Shown here piece by piece: positions 16,303 through 24,462 of a stretch of DNA of 34,459 nucleotides. The position numbers and the translations under genes are program-made. Source of the stretch: an uncultured Clostridia bacterium (GTDB lineage Bacteria; Bacillota; Clostridia; Christensenellales; Borkfalkiaceae); NCBI GenBank assembly GCA_947629225.1, contig CANRCY010000002.1, forward strand, positions 1 to 34,459. The letters are read 5' to 3'. Below the pieces are notes generated by a model that saw only the letters and a list, made by a program, of their open reading frames with translations, did not search any database and was not told the origin of the DNA. Position 1 is the first letter of the stretch. Each line of letters opens with the position of its first letter.

Positions 16303-16332
16303 TTGACGGATTCTTGCCTTCGGATATATAAT
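16303..16332 (+). promoter_or_regulatory. Sigma-A promoter of the MoxR/VWA-lipoprotein operon
   Basis: TTGACG (16303-16308) and a perfect TATAAT (16327-16332) are separated by 18 bp. Like the promoter at 6209 it begins with GCTTGAC and uses an 18-bp spacer. The first start codon is 32 nt downstream of the -10, with AGAGGAG (16352-16358) as ribosome binding site. Confidence 0.85.
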
Positions 16333-16364
16333 GTTATAGAGAAAGTATCGTAGAGGAGTTTACC

Positions 16365-17573
16365 ATGGAACGGAAAATATACGAAAAATACAGGAAACGC
16401 ATCGTCAAAGAGGGGATCCTGAAATCTGTTCTTTTGGGCGACATCATCGGTCTCGCCGTCTTCTTGGTCACCGCGTTCTTCTCGTGGTTTTTCGACTATA
16501 AGGCGGGCTTGTTCATTGCGCTCGCACTATTCGGGGTCATCAGCACGGCGGCTACTCTTTTGTTCTATTTCCTCCGCTACCGTCCTACGGTCAAGCAAGT
16601 CGCTTGCCGTATCGACGCGCTCGGTCTCGAAGAGCGCATGCTCACGATGACGGAGCTCGAGGGGGACGATTCCTATATCGCGAGAGCCCAGCGTGAAGAC
16701 ACGATCCGCGCGCTCGGCTCCGTCGACCACATGCTCTTGAAGATCGCGATCTCGGCGGCGATCATCGTGCCCTTCTGTATCTGTTGCGTACTCGGGCTCG
16801 GCATGGCGACCGTCGGCTCCCTCCACGTCGCGGGCATTATCCCGAGCGGGCTCGTAACGCTCACGCCCGACTATACCCCCGGCGTCTTCACCGCGATCTA
16901 TTCCGTCGAAGAGGGGGGCGAAGGCTCCATCATCTATTGGACGGGCGATTGGAGCTCCCCGACCCCCGTCAGCGAAACGGGCGATAAAGTCAAAGAGGGC
17001 GAAGACGCGAAAGCCGTCTATGCGATCCCCGCGGACGATTGGGTCTTTGTCTGTTGGTCGGACGGATGGGGCAATCCCTACCGTCAGGATACCGTCGTAG
17101 ACGAGGACATCTTCGTACAGGCAATTTTCGAACCCATGGACCCCGACCCCGAAGATTCCGAGGCGGAGGACAGCGCGAACAGCGAAGAGAACAGCGACCC
17201 GAGCCAGGAAGGACAGCAAGGTCAGCAGGGTCAAGAGGGGCAGGACGGTCAGCAGGATGGCGAGCCGCAGGAAGGCGACGCGCAGGGCGAAGGAAAGGAC
17301 GATTCGAACGGCGAACCCTCCGCAAACCCCGGGCAATCGGGCGCAAGCGGCGCGCGCGACCTCTCGAGCCAGCAGATCGTGGACGGGCAGACCTACTACG
17401 GCGACCAGTTCGACGACGCCTATCAATCGGCAAAGGACCGTCTGAGTTCGGACAGCAACATTCCCGACGATCTCAAAGGTCACATCGAGGACTATTACGA
17501 ATCGATCGAAACGGGCGGCGAAACGGGCAGAGACGGAAGCGGCTCGGAGGGCGGCTCCGACAGCGGCGACTGA
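16365..17573 (+). CDS. Three-helix membrane protein with InlB-like repeat and Gln/Gly-rich linker (DUF4175-like N-terminus)
   Basis: This 402-residue protein opens the operon. Membrane helices are at about residues 22-43, 47-70 and 124-150. Between helices 2 and 3 lies V-A-C-R-I-D-A-L-G-L-E-E-R-M-L-T-M-T-E-L-E, which resembles the conserved stretch of DUF4175-like proteins found beside MoxR/VWA genes. Residues 160-256 look like a divergent bacterial (InlB-type) repeat, ending with V-F-V-C-W-S-D-G and D-I-F-V-Q-A-I-F. A low-complexity linker rich in E, Q, G and D (261-335) follows, with several Q-Q-G-Q words. The C-terminal helix DQFDDAYQSAKDRL then D-L-K-G-H-I-E-D-Y-Y-E-S-I is typical of that family's tail as I recall it. 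I infer a membrane partner of the downstream ATPase and VWA proteins. The DUF4175 relation is moderate; the CDS itself is certain. Confidence 0.88.
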   Translation: MERKIYEKYRKRIVKEGILKSVLLGDIIGLAVFLVTAFFSWFFDYKAGLFIALALFGVISTAATLLFYFLRYRPTVKQVACRIDALGLEERMLTMTELEGDDSYIARAQREDTIRALGSVDHMLLKIAISAAIIVPFCICCVLGLGMATVGSLHVAGIIPSGLVTLTPDYTPGVFTAIYSVEEGGEGSIIYWTGDWSSPTPVSETGDKVKEGEDAKAVYAIPADDWVFVCWSDGWGNPYRQDTVVDEDIFVQAIFEPMDPDPEDSEAEDSANSEENSDPSQEGQQGQQGQEGQDGQQDGEPQEGDAQGEGKDDSNGEPSANPGQSGASGARDLSSQQIVDGQTYYGDQFDDAYQSAKDRLSSDSNIPDDLKGHIEDYYESIETGGETGRDGSGSEGGSDSGD

Positions 17574-17621
17574 ATTAAAAAAACGAAAAATCATAAAAAA
17601 TAAAATAAGAGAGTGAAAGAC

Positions 17622-18713
17622 ATGGTTACCGAAAACGACATCAAGAAATTCAGCGAACAGTGCAAAAACATCTTCGAGCAGGTCGAGCGCGATATGATCG
17701 GGCAGAAAGAGGTCGTGCAGGGCACGATCATCGCCATGATCGCGGGCGGCAACGTGTTGCTCGAAGGCGTCCCCGGCGTCGGCAAGACCCGTTTGGTGCG
17801 CTCCCTCGGGCGGGTATTCGACCTGCCCTTCAAGCGGATCCAGTTCACGCCCGACCTCATGCCCGCCGACGTCACGGGTACCAACATCATCGTAAAGGAC
17901 GATAACGGCAATTCGCAGTTCCAGTTCCAGCCCGGTCCCGTATTCAGCAACATCATTCTTGCCGACGAGATCAACCGTGCCACACCCAAAACGCAGTCGG
18001 CTCTGCTCGAAGCCATGCAGGAGCACACCGTCACGGTCATGGGCGTTTCGAGAAAGCTCAACGAGCCCTTCTTCGTCCTCGCGACCCAGAACCCGATCGA
18101 GCAAGACGGTACCTATCCGCTCCCCGAAGCGCAGATGGACCGTTTCATGTTCAAGCTCATCGTGCCCAATCCCAGCCTCGACGAGCTCGTCCAGATCGTC
18201 AACATGACGCAGAAGACCATGGACGAAGTCGCCGAAGCGGCTTGCACGGGCGAAGAGCTCCTCGAAATGCGCAAGACGGCGAACCAGATCCCCGTCGCGG
18301 ACGAGGTGATGTATTACGCGATGAAGCTCTGCTCCGCGACCCATCCCAACAGCGAGTGCGCGAGCGCGGCGGCAAAGAAGTATATCCGTCTCGGCGCGAG
18401 CCCCCGTGCGGGTCAGGCGCTCATCTCGGCAGCCAAGGTCATGGCGCTCATGAAGGGGCGTTTCAACGTCGCCTATAACGACATCAACGAACTTGCCTAT
18501 CCCGTGCTCCGTCACCGTATGAAGATGAACTTCGAGGCAGTCGCCGAACGGATCGCGCCCGACGACGTCATCAAGATGATCATCGACGAGCTCGGCGGAA
18601 AGCGCGCACCCGCCGCGGCGCCCGTTGCGCCCGCGGAAAAGACAGAGGCGCCCGCGGAAGAACAGCCGCAGGAAGAGGGGAAGAAGAAGAGAAAATTGTT
18701 CGCGAAGAAGTAA
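17622..18713 (+). CDS. MoxR-family AAA+ ATPase
   Basis: MoxR ATPases act as chaperone-like remodelling machines that work with VWA-domain partners. The 363-residue protein has Walker A GVPGVGKT (residues 49-56) and Walker B I-I-L-A-D-E-I-N-R (Asp115, Glu116). Sensor 1 is A-T-Q-N-P-I-E-Q-D-G-T-Y-P-L-P-E-A-Q-M-D-R-F, with Asn157 and the conserved Arg174. This is the AAA_3 pattern, with the family's C-terminal helical domain. A final A/P/E-rich stretch and a lysine-rich tip (K-K-K-R-K) are unusual extras. The GTG at 17613 is in frame, but the ATG at 17622 has better spacing from AAGAGAG and gives the usual M-x-T-E-N start. It lies 48 nt after the membrane-protein gene with no terminator between, and 17 nt before the DUF58 gene. 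Confidence 0.96.
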   Translation: MVTENDIKKFSEQCKNIFEQVERDMIGQKEVVQGTIIAMIAGGNVLLEGVPGVGKTRLVRSLGRVFDLPFKRIQFTPDLMPADVTGTNIIVKDDNGNSQFQFQPGPVFSNIILADEINRATPKTQSALLEAMQEHTVTVMGVSRKLNEPFFVLATQNPIEQDGTYPLPEAQMDRFMFKLIVPNPSLDELVQIVNMTQKTMDEVAEAACTGEELLEMRKTANQIPVADEVMYYAMKLCSATHPNSECASAAAKKYIRLGASPRAGQALISAAKVMALMKGRFNVAYNDINELAYPVLRHRMKMNFEAVAERIAPDDVIKMIIDELGGKRAPAAAPVAPAEKTEAPAEEQPQEEGKKKRKLFAKK

Positions 18714-18730
18714 TCCCCGCGGAGTAGACC

Positions 18731-19630
18731 ATGAAACCGAACAAACTCAACGACGCGTTTTTCAGCAGACTGGAAACGATGTCATTAAATTTGAAATCGA
18801 GCCTTGCGGGCTATTTCGGCGGGAAGCACCTCGTGCGGACGTACGGTCAGACGGTGGAATTTGCCGACTACCGCGAATATCAGCTCGGCGACGACATCAG
18901 AAGGATCGATTGGAACTTGTTCAGCCGTTTCGAGAAGTACTTTTTGAAGCTCTTTACCGACGAACGGCAGATGCAGGTGCAGATCTTCCTCGATTGCTCG
19001 GGCTCGATGGGAAAGAACAGCCCCCAAAAGGCGGAGTATGCCGTCGCCGCGACCGCGGCGCTGGGCTTTTTGGCTGTCCAGAATATGGATAAGCTCAACC
19101 TCTGTTTCATGACGGGAAACACCGCAACGGACCCGTTCGGCACGATCGTGGGGAAGAATTCCTTCTTCCGCGCGGTCGGCGAGCTCTCCTCGCTCGAATT
19201 CGACGGCGAGGCGGATTTGTATTCGTGCATCACGAGCTATCCGAACGTGAGCGAAAACAACGGGCTCAGCGTCATCATCTCCGATTTCTGCACGGAGAGC
19301 GATTGGAAAAAAGCCGTCGACTATCTGTGTTTCAAAAAGCGGCAGGTGCTCCTTCTGCAAGTGCTCACGCCCGAAGAGATCGACCCCGTTTACGAAGGAC
19401 GGGTCTCGCTCATCGACTCGGAATCGGTCGACCTCGAAGATTCGAAAAACCTCAAACTCCGCATCACGCGCGGCATGCTCGCCGCCTATCAGGAGGCGCT
19501 CCGCGATTTCCGCGAAGACATGCGCGTCTTCTGCGCCAAGCGCGAAGCGGGGTATATCACCGTCTCTACCGACAGTCCCATTGAACGGGTTCTGTTCGGC
19601 GAGCTGTTAAAGGATGGAATTATGTCATGA
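18731..19630 (+). CDS. DUF58 domain protein with VWA-like fold
   Basis: DUF58 proteins are standard partners of MoxR ATPases. The 299-residue protein shows the family signature at about residues 43-83: E-F-A-D-Y-R-E-Y-Q-L-G-D-D-I-R-R-I-D-W-N, then a K-L-F-T-D-E-R-Q segment. A VWA-type metal-ion site follows, D-C-S-G-S (Asp88, Ser90, Ser92). There is no signal peptide or membrane helix, so it should face the cytoplasm, where it can contact MoxR. GGAG at 18721-18724 sits 6 nt before the ATG. Its last four bases (ATGA) are shared with the next gene start, implying coupled translation. The role is inferred from family and context: adaptor between ATPase and membrane VWA proteins. Confidence 0.95.
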   Translation: MKPNKLNDAFFSRLETMSLNLKSSLAGYFGGKHLVRTYGQTVEFADYREYQLGDDIRRIDWNLFSRFEKYFLKLFTDERQMQVQIFLDCSGSMGKNSPQKAEYAVAATAALGFLAVQNMDKLNLCFMTGNTATDPFGTIVGKNSFFRAVGELSSLEFDGEADLYSCITSYPNVSENNGLSVIISDFCTESDWKKAVDYLCFKKRQVLLLQVLTPEEIDPVYEGRVSLIDSESVDLEDSKNLKLRITRGMLAAYQEALRDFREDMRVFCAKREAGYITVSTDSPIERVLFGELLKDGIMS

Positions 19631-21591
19631 TGAAGCTCTTGGTACCCTTGGGGCTGTTGGGGCTCATCGGGATCGCGGTCCTCATCCTGATCTACATCAT
19701 CCGTCCCAATTACCAAACGCAGCACGTTTCGAGTACATACGTTTGGAGACTCAGCCTCAATTACAAACGCAAGCGCCCTCCCGTCAGCAAGATACGCAAC
19801 ATTCTGATCTTTATCTGCCAACTCTTGATCTTAACGGCAATGGCGCTCCTTATGGCGTGGCCCGCCATCACCGAACGCTCGCTCAACGACGAAACGGACG
19901 CGATCTATATCCTCGATTCTTCGGCGAGCATGTATGCGGGGGATGGGGAGAACACGCGTTTTGACCGTGCGCTCTCCGAAATCCGCACCCGTGCCGACCA
20001 AATCCTCGCAGAGGGCGGCAAGGCGACGGTGATCGTTGCGGACGACGCGCCCTATTTCCTCGCCCAGCGGGTCGATTCTTCGCGCGCCATGCGTTTCCAT
20101 GCCGATATGGATGCGCTCAAAGAAAAGGGCTGTTCGTATGCCGTTTCCGACCTCGAAGCCGCCCTCACGCTCAGCCGCGACGTGCTCGAAGCCAACCCTT
20201 CCGCGGCGATCTATCTCTTTACCGATACCGAATATTCCTATGTTCCCGAACGGGTGACGGTGGAGCTCGTACGCGAGAATACCGAGTGGAACGCCGCCAT
20301 TCTCGACGCTTCCGCCGAACGGGAAAACGGCTATTACACGATCACCGTGCAGATCGCCTGTTACGGCGTCACGCAGGAACTCAAAGTGGAGATCAACGTC
20401 GACGGAGCCAACTCCATTCCCGCGTCGGGAGTCGCGGGCAATCCCGTCGAATTCTATAAATACGTCGATTGCGACGACGACGCCGTAAAGACGGTCATTT
20501 TCCGCGTCGGCGGCGGCGTAGAGGACGAGAACCTCTTCTACTACGACGTGAGCGACACGCAGAGATTTTTCTCCTTTAACTCCATACAGGTGAGCATCGA
20601 GGCGGACGATTCCTATCCCGTCGACGATCACTTTTCCATTTACGGGGGGCAGAAAGAGCTCTTGAAGGTGATGTATTACAGCACCGACCCCAACCCCTTC
20701 ATCCAGACCGCTCTCGGCATTGCGCACAACGCCCTTGCCGACAGGTACGACCTCGAAGTGTACGAAGTCAAGAAGGGGGACGCTCCCGTCCTCGAAGGGT
20801 ACGATTTTTACGTCTTTGAGCACGGCATGCCTTCCCGTCTTCCGACGGACGGCGCAGTTTTGCTCCTCGATCCCAACCCCAACATCGCGCCCGTTCCCTT
20901 AGAGGCGGACTTCGTCGCGGAGCGCACCTCCGACTTCAACGGGAGCTCCGTCTCCCTTGCGGAAGGGGACGATTACGAAGGACACCCCGTAACGAGGTAT
21001 ATCGTCGCCGACGACATCGAGGTCTCCTTTTACGACATGATCACCGACTACGACCCGTCCTATCAGGTCCTGCTCACATACGACGGAAACCCCATGCTCA
21101 TGGTGCGCAACGAAGAAGAGGTCAAGATCGCCGTCATGGCGTTCAGCGTCCACTTCTCCAACCTTGCCAAGCTCCCCGAGAACTTCTTGCTGATGTATTC
21201 GATCATCGACTATTTCTTCCCGTCTGTCATCAGCGGGAATGCGTTTGAAGTCAACGAATCGTTTACGCTCAACACATGGGGGGACGAGCTCGAATTTTCG
21301 TCGGGCGAAGTTTTCTCCGCCGACCAGATGCCCATGAAGTTCTCCCTCGATACCCCGGGGGATTACCGTTTCACCCAAACGACCTATTACGGCAGAGATA
21401 TTTCGGTAGAAGTCTTTATCAAACCGCCCGCAGAGGAGAGCAATATCCGCAAAACGGCAGACAGCTTTTCCGACCCTTACGAGGGCATGACGCGGGAGAC
21501 GGTCTACCGCGACCTGTTGATCATCTTTGCTTCCATTCTGTTCGGGCTCGTGCTTCTCGAATGGATTTTGCAATCGCGCGAAAATAAGTAG
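19627..21591 (+). CDS. BatA-like membrane protein with VWA domain
   Basis: This 654-residue protein has the layout of Bat (aerotolerance-type) proteins. Two N-terminal helices lie at about residues 4-25 and 58-80, with a short basic loop between (K-R-K-R-P-P). A VWA domain follows with a complete metal-site start D-S-S-A-S (Asp97, Ser99, Ser101). A long extracellular beta-rich region comes next, and a final helix lies at about 629-648. The first two helices match the BatA N-terminal domain, and the VWA domain would lie outside the membrane. The ATG overlaps the DUF58 stop by 4 nt (ATGA); a second ATG immediately follows. Nine bases separate it from the next VWA gene. The role is inferred: membrane component of a MoxR/VWA assembly complex. 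Confidence 0.93.
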   Translation: MMKLLVPLGLLGLIGIAVLILIYIIRPNYQTQHVSSTYVWRLSLNYKRKRPPVSKIRNILIFICQLLILTAMALLMAWPAITERSLNDETDAIYILDSSASMYAGDGENTRFDRALSEIRTRADQILAEGGKATVIVADDAPYFLAQRVDSSRAMRFHADMDALKEKGCSYAVSDLEAALTLSRDVLEANPSAAIYLFTDTEYSYVPERVTVELVRENTEWNAAILDASAERENGYYTITVQIACYGVTQELKVEINVDGANSIPASGVAGNPVEFYKYVDCDDDAVKTVIFRVGGGVEDENLFYYDVSDTQRFFSFNSIQVSIEADDSYPVDDHFSIYGGQKELLKVMYYSTDPNPFIQTALGIAHNALADRYDLEVYEVKKGDAPVLEGYDFYVFEHGMPSRLPTDGAVLLLDPNPNIAPVPLEADFVAERTSDFNGSSVSLAEGDDYEGHPVTRYIVADDIEVSFYDMITDYDPSYQVLLTYDGNPMLMVRNEEEVKIAVMAFSVHFSNLAKLPENFLLMYSIIDYFFPSVISGNAFEVNESFTLNTWGDELEFSSGEVFSADQMPMKFSLDTPGDYRFTQTTYYGRDISVEVFIKPPAEESNIRKTADSFSDPYEGMTRETVYRDLLIIFASILFGLVLLEWILQSRENK

Positions 21592-21600
21592 GAGGAGAGT

Positions 21601-24462
21601 ATGCGGAATTTTTCTATCCATTTTCAAAATCCGTGGCTGTTGCTGCTGCTCATACCCGCTTTCGCGCTGACGATCGTTCTCTATCTTCTCCTCAACAAGA
21701 AGTTCAGAAGAACGAGGAACCGTATCGTCTCCATCGTGCTCCACTCGGTGGTCGTCACCCTCTGTGTGTTTGTGCTCGCGGGCATCAGTTTCCGTTACGA
21801 CGTCGCCAATCTCGAAAACGAAATTATTTTGCTCGTCGACGTCTCCGAGACGGAGGAGCAATCGGCGGACCGCAGAGACGAATTTATCCGCACGGTGATC
21901 TCCGAAGGCGGCTACGACGGCTATAAAATGGGCGTCGTCACCTTCGGCTTCGACCAGCGCTACGCCGTGCCGCTCACTTACCGCACCGAGCGCATTTTCG
22001 AGGACTACCAAAACGCGGAAAAACCCGATACGAGCGCGACGAACATCGCGGGGGCGCTCCGCTTCGTCTCCGAACAGAACCTCTTCTCCAATCCCGAGAC
22101 CGCGAAGATCGTGCTCGTCACCGACGGAAAGGAGACGGACGAAAAGGCGACTTCCGTCATCGGCGTGCTCGCACGGAAGGGCATCACCGTCGATACGGTC
22201 TGCATTTCTTCCTCGTACGAAGAGGACGTCGTGCAGGTCAAGGGGATAGATTTCCCCGATTACCACATCAATCAGGACGAGAGCTTCCCCCTCGGCGTGC
22301 GTCTGCAATGCAAGCAAGCCGTGGAGTCGGCGAAGATCTCGGTGTACGATAACGGCGTGCTCGCCGAAGGCATGTCCAAGCCTTCGACGGACGAGGACCC
22401 TTTGAGCCTTGCCGCGGGGGAACAGGTCATCGACTTTTCCGCCGTGTTCACTTCGCAGGGACTGCACGAGATCACCGTCAATATCGAGGTAGACGGCAAG
22501 GACCTTACCTTCAACAACCGTTTCTCCTCCTACTACTATCTCGAACAGTTCAGCCATGTGCTCATCATTGAGCATGCCGCGGGAGAATCGGACGCGCTCA
22601 AAGCGTTGCTCGAAGACAACAACATCTATGAGGGGAAGGTAGACGAGCTCAACCTCTCGGCTTACGAAAAACTTCCCACGACCATCGACGATCTCCGCGT
22701 GTACGACCAGATCATTCTCAACAACGTCTCGAATGCGGACATGCGGAACCTTCCCACGCCCGAAACGGTTTCGACCGAAGACGGCAAGGATTGGTTCGTC
22801 AAACTTCTCTATTCCTATGTCTATGAATACGGCGGAGGGCTGCTCACCGTCGGCGGGAGCGAGGGCGAAGGCGTCGATCTCAAAGCGCACGCCTACAACC
22901 GCGAAGACATGTACAACACGCTCTATCAGGAGCTCCTGCCCGTGCAGGTGATCGACTACACGCCGCCCGTTGCGGTCATGATCATCATCGATATTTCGGG
23001 CTCCATGGGCTCGGGAGAGGACGGCACCCCCCTCTACTATGCAAAGCAGGGCGCCATCTCCTGCCTCTCCGCGCTCAACGACCGCGACTACGTCGGGATC
23101 ATGACGCTCGATACCGTCTACGGCACGATCCTGCCCCTCACCCGAAGGACGGAGGAGACCCGCATCCGCGAGGCGATCCTCGGGATCGGCACGGGGGATT
23201 CGACGGTGTTTTCGAGCGCGATCAAGTCGGCGGGCGAGCGTCTGCGCCAGCAAAAGGATGTCGACAAACGCCACATCGTCATCGTCTCCGACGGTATGCC
23301 GGGCGAAAACGAAGACGTCTACCTCACGATCGCCGAAGAGCTTTACCGCACGAGCGGGGTCACCATTTCCTTTGTCGGCGTAGATATGGAAGCCAACGAT
23401 TCCTACAACGCCATGAAGAAGCTCACCGACATCGCGGGCGGGCAGATCCACTCGGCAAGCGGACGCGAACTCATCGACGAAATGCGCAACGACCTCAACG
23501 CGCCCGCGATCAAAGAGTTCAAGCCCGAAGAATTCTATCCCATCGTACAAGAGGAGCTCTCTCCCGTCTTCAACAACGTGGAATTCGGCAACGAAGACAA
23601 CCGCAGACTGTTCCGCGTCCCGCTCGGCGGGTTCTACGGGGTCAAGAAGCGCGAGAGCGCCGAAGTCCTTCTCGCGGGCGATTACGAAGTGCCCATCTAT
23701 GCGCAGTGGAAATACGGAAAGGGCATGGTCGGCAGTTTCATGTGCGACCTCGGCGCAAGTTCTTCCAGTTGGTCCACGAAGTTCATGGCAGACGAAAACG
23801 GACGGCGTTTCCTCTATAACGTCATCGCCAACCTCATGCCCACGGAGAACATCCGCCCGGGCGAGATCAGGCTCGAATTGAAGGAAGAGAACTACATCAA
23901 CCGCCTCAACGTCTACACCGATCTCGAAGAAGGTCAGCAGATCAAAGGGCGAATTATCGAAAAGACGGACGAAGGGGAGATCGTGCACGAACTCGGCGAG
24001 ACGGGCTCGGCGGAAAACGCAATTTACGTCTCTTCCCCGCTCGGCGAGGAGAACCGCTATTCCCGTTGCGACTTTGTTTTGAAGAGCAACGGCGTCTATC
24101 GGATCGTGATCGAAAAATACAATGCGGACGGCACGCTCCGCGCCTCCATGGAGATCTACAAGGCATTCTCCTATTCGGAGGAATACGATTCCTTTGCGGG
24201 GACGGAAGAGGAGACGACTCCCGAGCAGATGCTCGGCGAACTTGCCGAGCGCGGCAACGGCGCCGCCGTTGCGGAAGACGACCCGTGGGGCGTTTTCACG
24301 AGCTTCGTCACCTCGCTCGGACGCACGTACGACCCGAGGCTCGCCCTGCTCATCATCGCAATGGTCCTCTTCCTCGGCGACGTCGCCGTGCGGAAGTTCA
24401 AATTCAAGTGGATTCACGAATTGGTGCGTGAACACAGGGCAAAGAAGGCGGAGGCAAAATGA
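21601..24462 (+). CDS. Large membrane protein with two VWA domains and a GATase1-like domain
   Basis: This 953-residue protein has two N-terminal helices (about 11-31 and 43-63). A first VWA-like domain starts L-L-V-D-V-S-E-T (Asp80, Ser82, Thr84). An Ig-like region follows, then a glutamine-amidotransferase-like domain at roughly 318-445, containing H-V-L-I-I-E-H and Y-E-Y-G-G-G-L-L-T-V-G-G. A second, canonical VWA domain has D-I-S-G-S-M-G (Asp464, Ser466, Ser468) and a later G-D-S-T-V-F-S-S metal-site segment. The C-terminus carries one helix at about 913-932 and a basic cytoplasmic tail. No catalytic triad is evident in the GATase-like part, as usual for this group. AGGAGG at 21590-21595 overlaps the previous stop. 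Its own stop overlaps the following lipoprotein start by 4 nt (ATGA). Probably the largest membrane subunit of the MoxR/VWA module. Confidence 0.93.
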   Translation: MRNFSIHFQNPWLLLLLIPAFALTIVLYLLLNKKFRRTRNRIVSIVLHSVVVTLCVFVLAGISFRYDVANLENEIILLVDVSETEEQSADRRDEFIRTVISEGGYDGYKMGVVTFGFDQRYAVPLTYRTERIFEDYQNAEKPDTSATNIAGALRFVSEQNLFSNPETAKIVLVTDGKETDEKATSVIGVLARKGITVDTVCISSSYEEDVVQVKGIDFPDYHINQDESFPLGVRLQCKQAVESAKISVYDNGVLAEGMSKPSTDEDPLSLAAGEQVIDFSAVFTSQGLHEITVNIEVDGKDLTFNNRFSSYYYLEQFSHVLIIEHAAGESDALKALLEDNNIYEGKVDELNLSAYEKLPTTIDDLRVYDQIILNNVSNADMRNLPTPETVSTEDGKDWFVKLLYSYVYEYGGGLLTVGGSEGEGVDLKAHAYNREDMYNTLYQELLPVQVIDYTPPVAVMIIIDISGSMGSGEDGTPLYYAKQGAISCLSALNDRDYVGIMTLDTVYGTILPLTRRTEETRIREAILGIGTGDSTVFSSAIKSAGERLRQQKDVDKRHIVIVSDGMPGENEDVYLTIAEELYRTSGVTISFVGVDMEANDSYNAMKKLTDIAGGQIHSASGRELIDEMRNDLNAPAIKEFKPEEFYPIVQEELSPVFNNVEFGNEDNRRLFRVPLGGFYGVKKRESAEVLLAGDYEVPIYAQWKYGKGMVGSFMCDLGASSSSWSTKFMADENGRRFLYNVIANLMPTENIRPGEIRLELKEENYINRLNVYTDLEEGQQIKGRIIEKTDEGEIVHELGETGSAENAIYVSSPLGEENRYSRCDFVLKSNGVYRIVIEKYNADGTLRASMEIYKAFSYSEEYDSFAGTEEETTPEQMLGELAERGNGAAVAEDDPWGVFTSFVTSLGRTYDPRLALLIIAMVLFLGDVAVRKFKFKWIHELVREHRAKKAEAK

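Larger units (their letters stand above)
16014..16364 (+). other. Intergenic region between the giant LRR gene and the MoxR/VWA operon
   Basis: This 351-bp gap contains the terminator of the LRR gene (16031-16057), a second intergenic repeat element (about 16070-16180), an AT-rich block with nested palindromes (16261-16296) and the operon promoter (16303-16332). I see no gene in it. Confidence 0.85.

Noticed and set aside
17214..17310. Q-Q-G-Q repeats as a collagen or prion-like domain
   Set aside because: Glycine is not at every third position and the stretch is short. It reads as a flexible low-complexity linker, common in this type of membrane protein.
16527..18515. 662-codon minus-strand open frame opposite the membrane protein and MoxR genes
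   Set aside because: The plus-strand genes have clear motifs and ribosome binding sites; this frame has neither.
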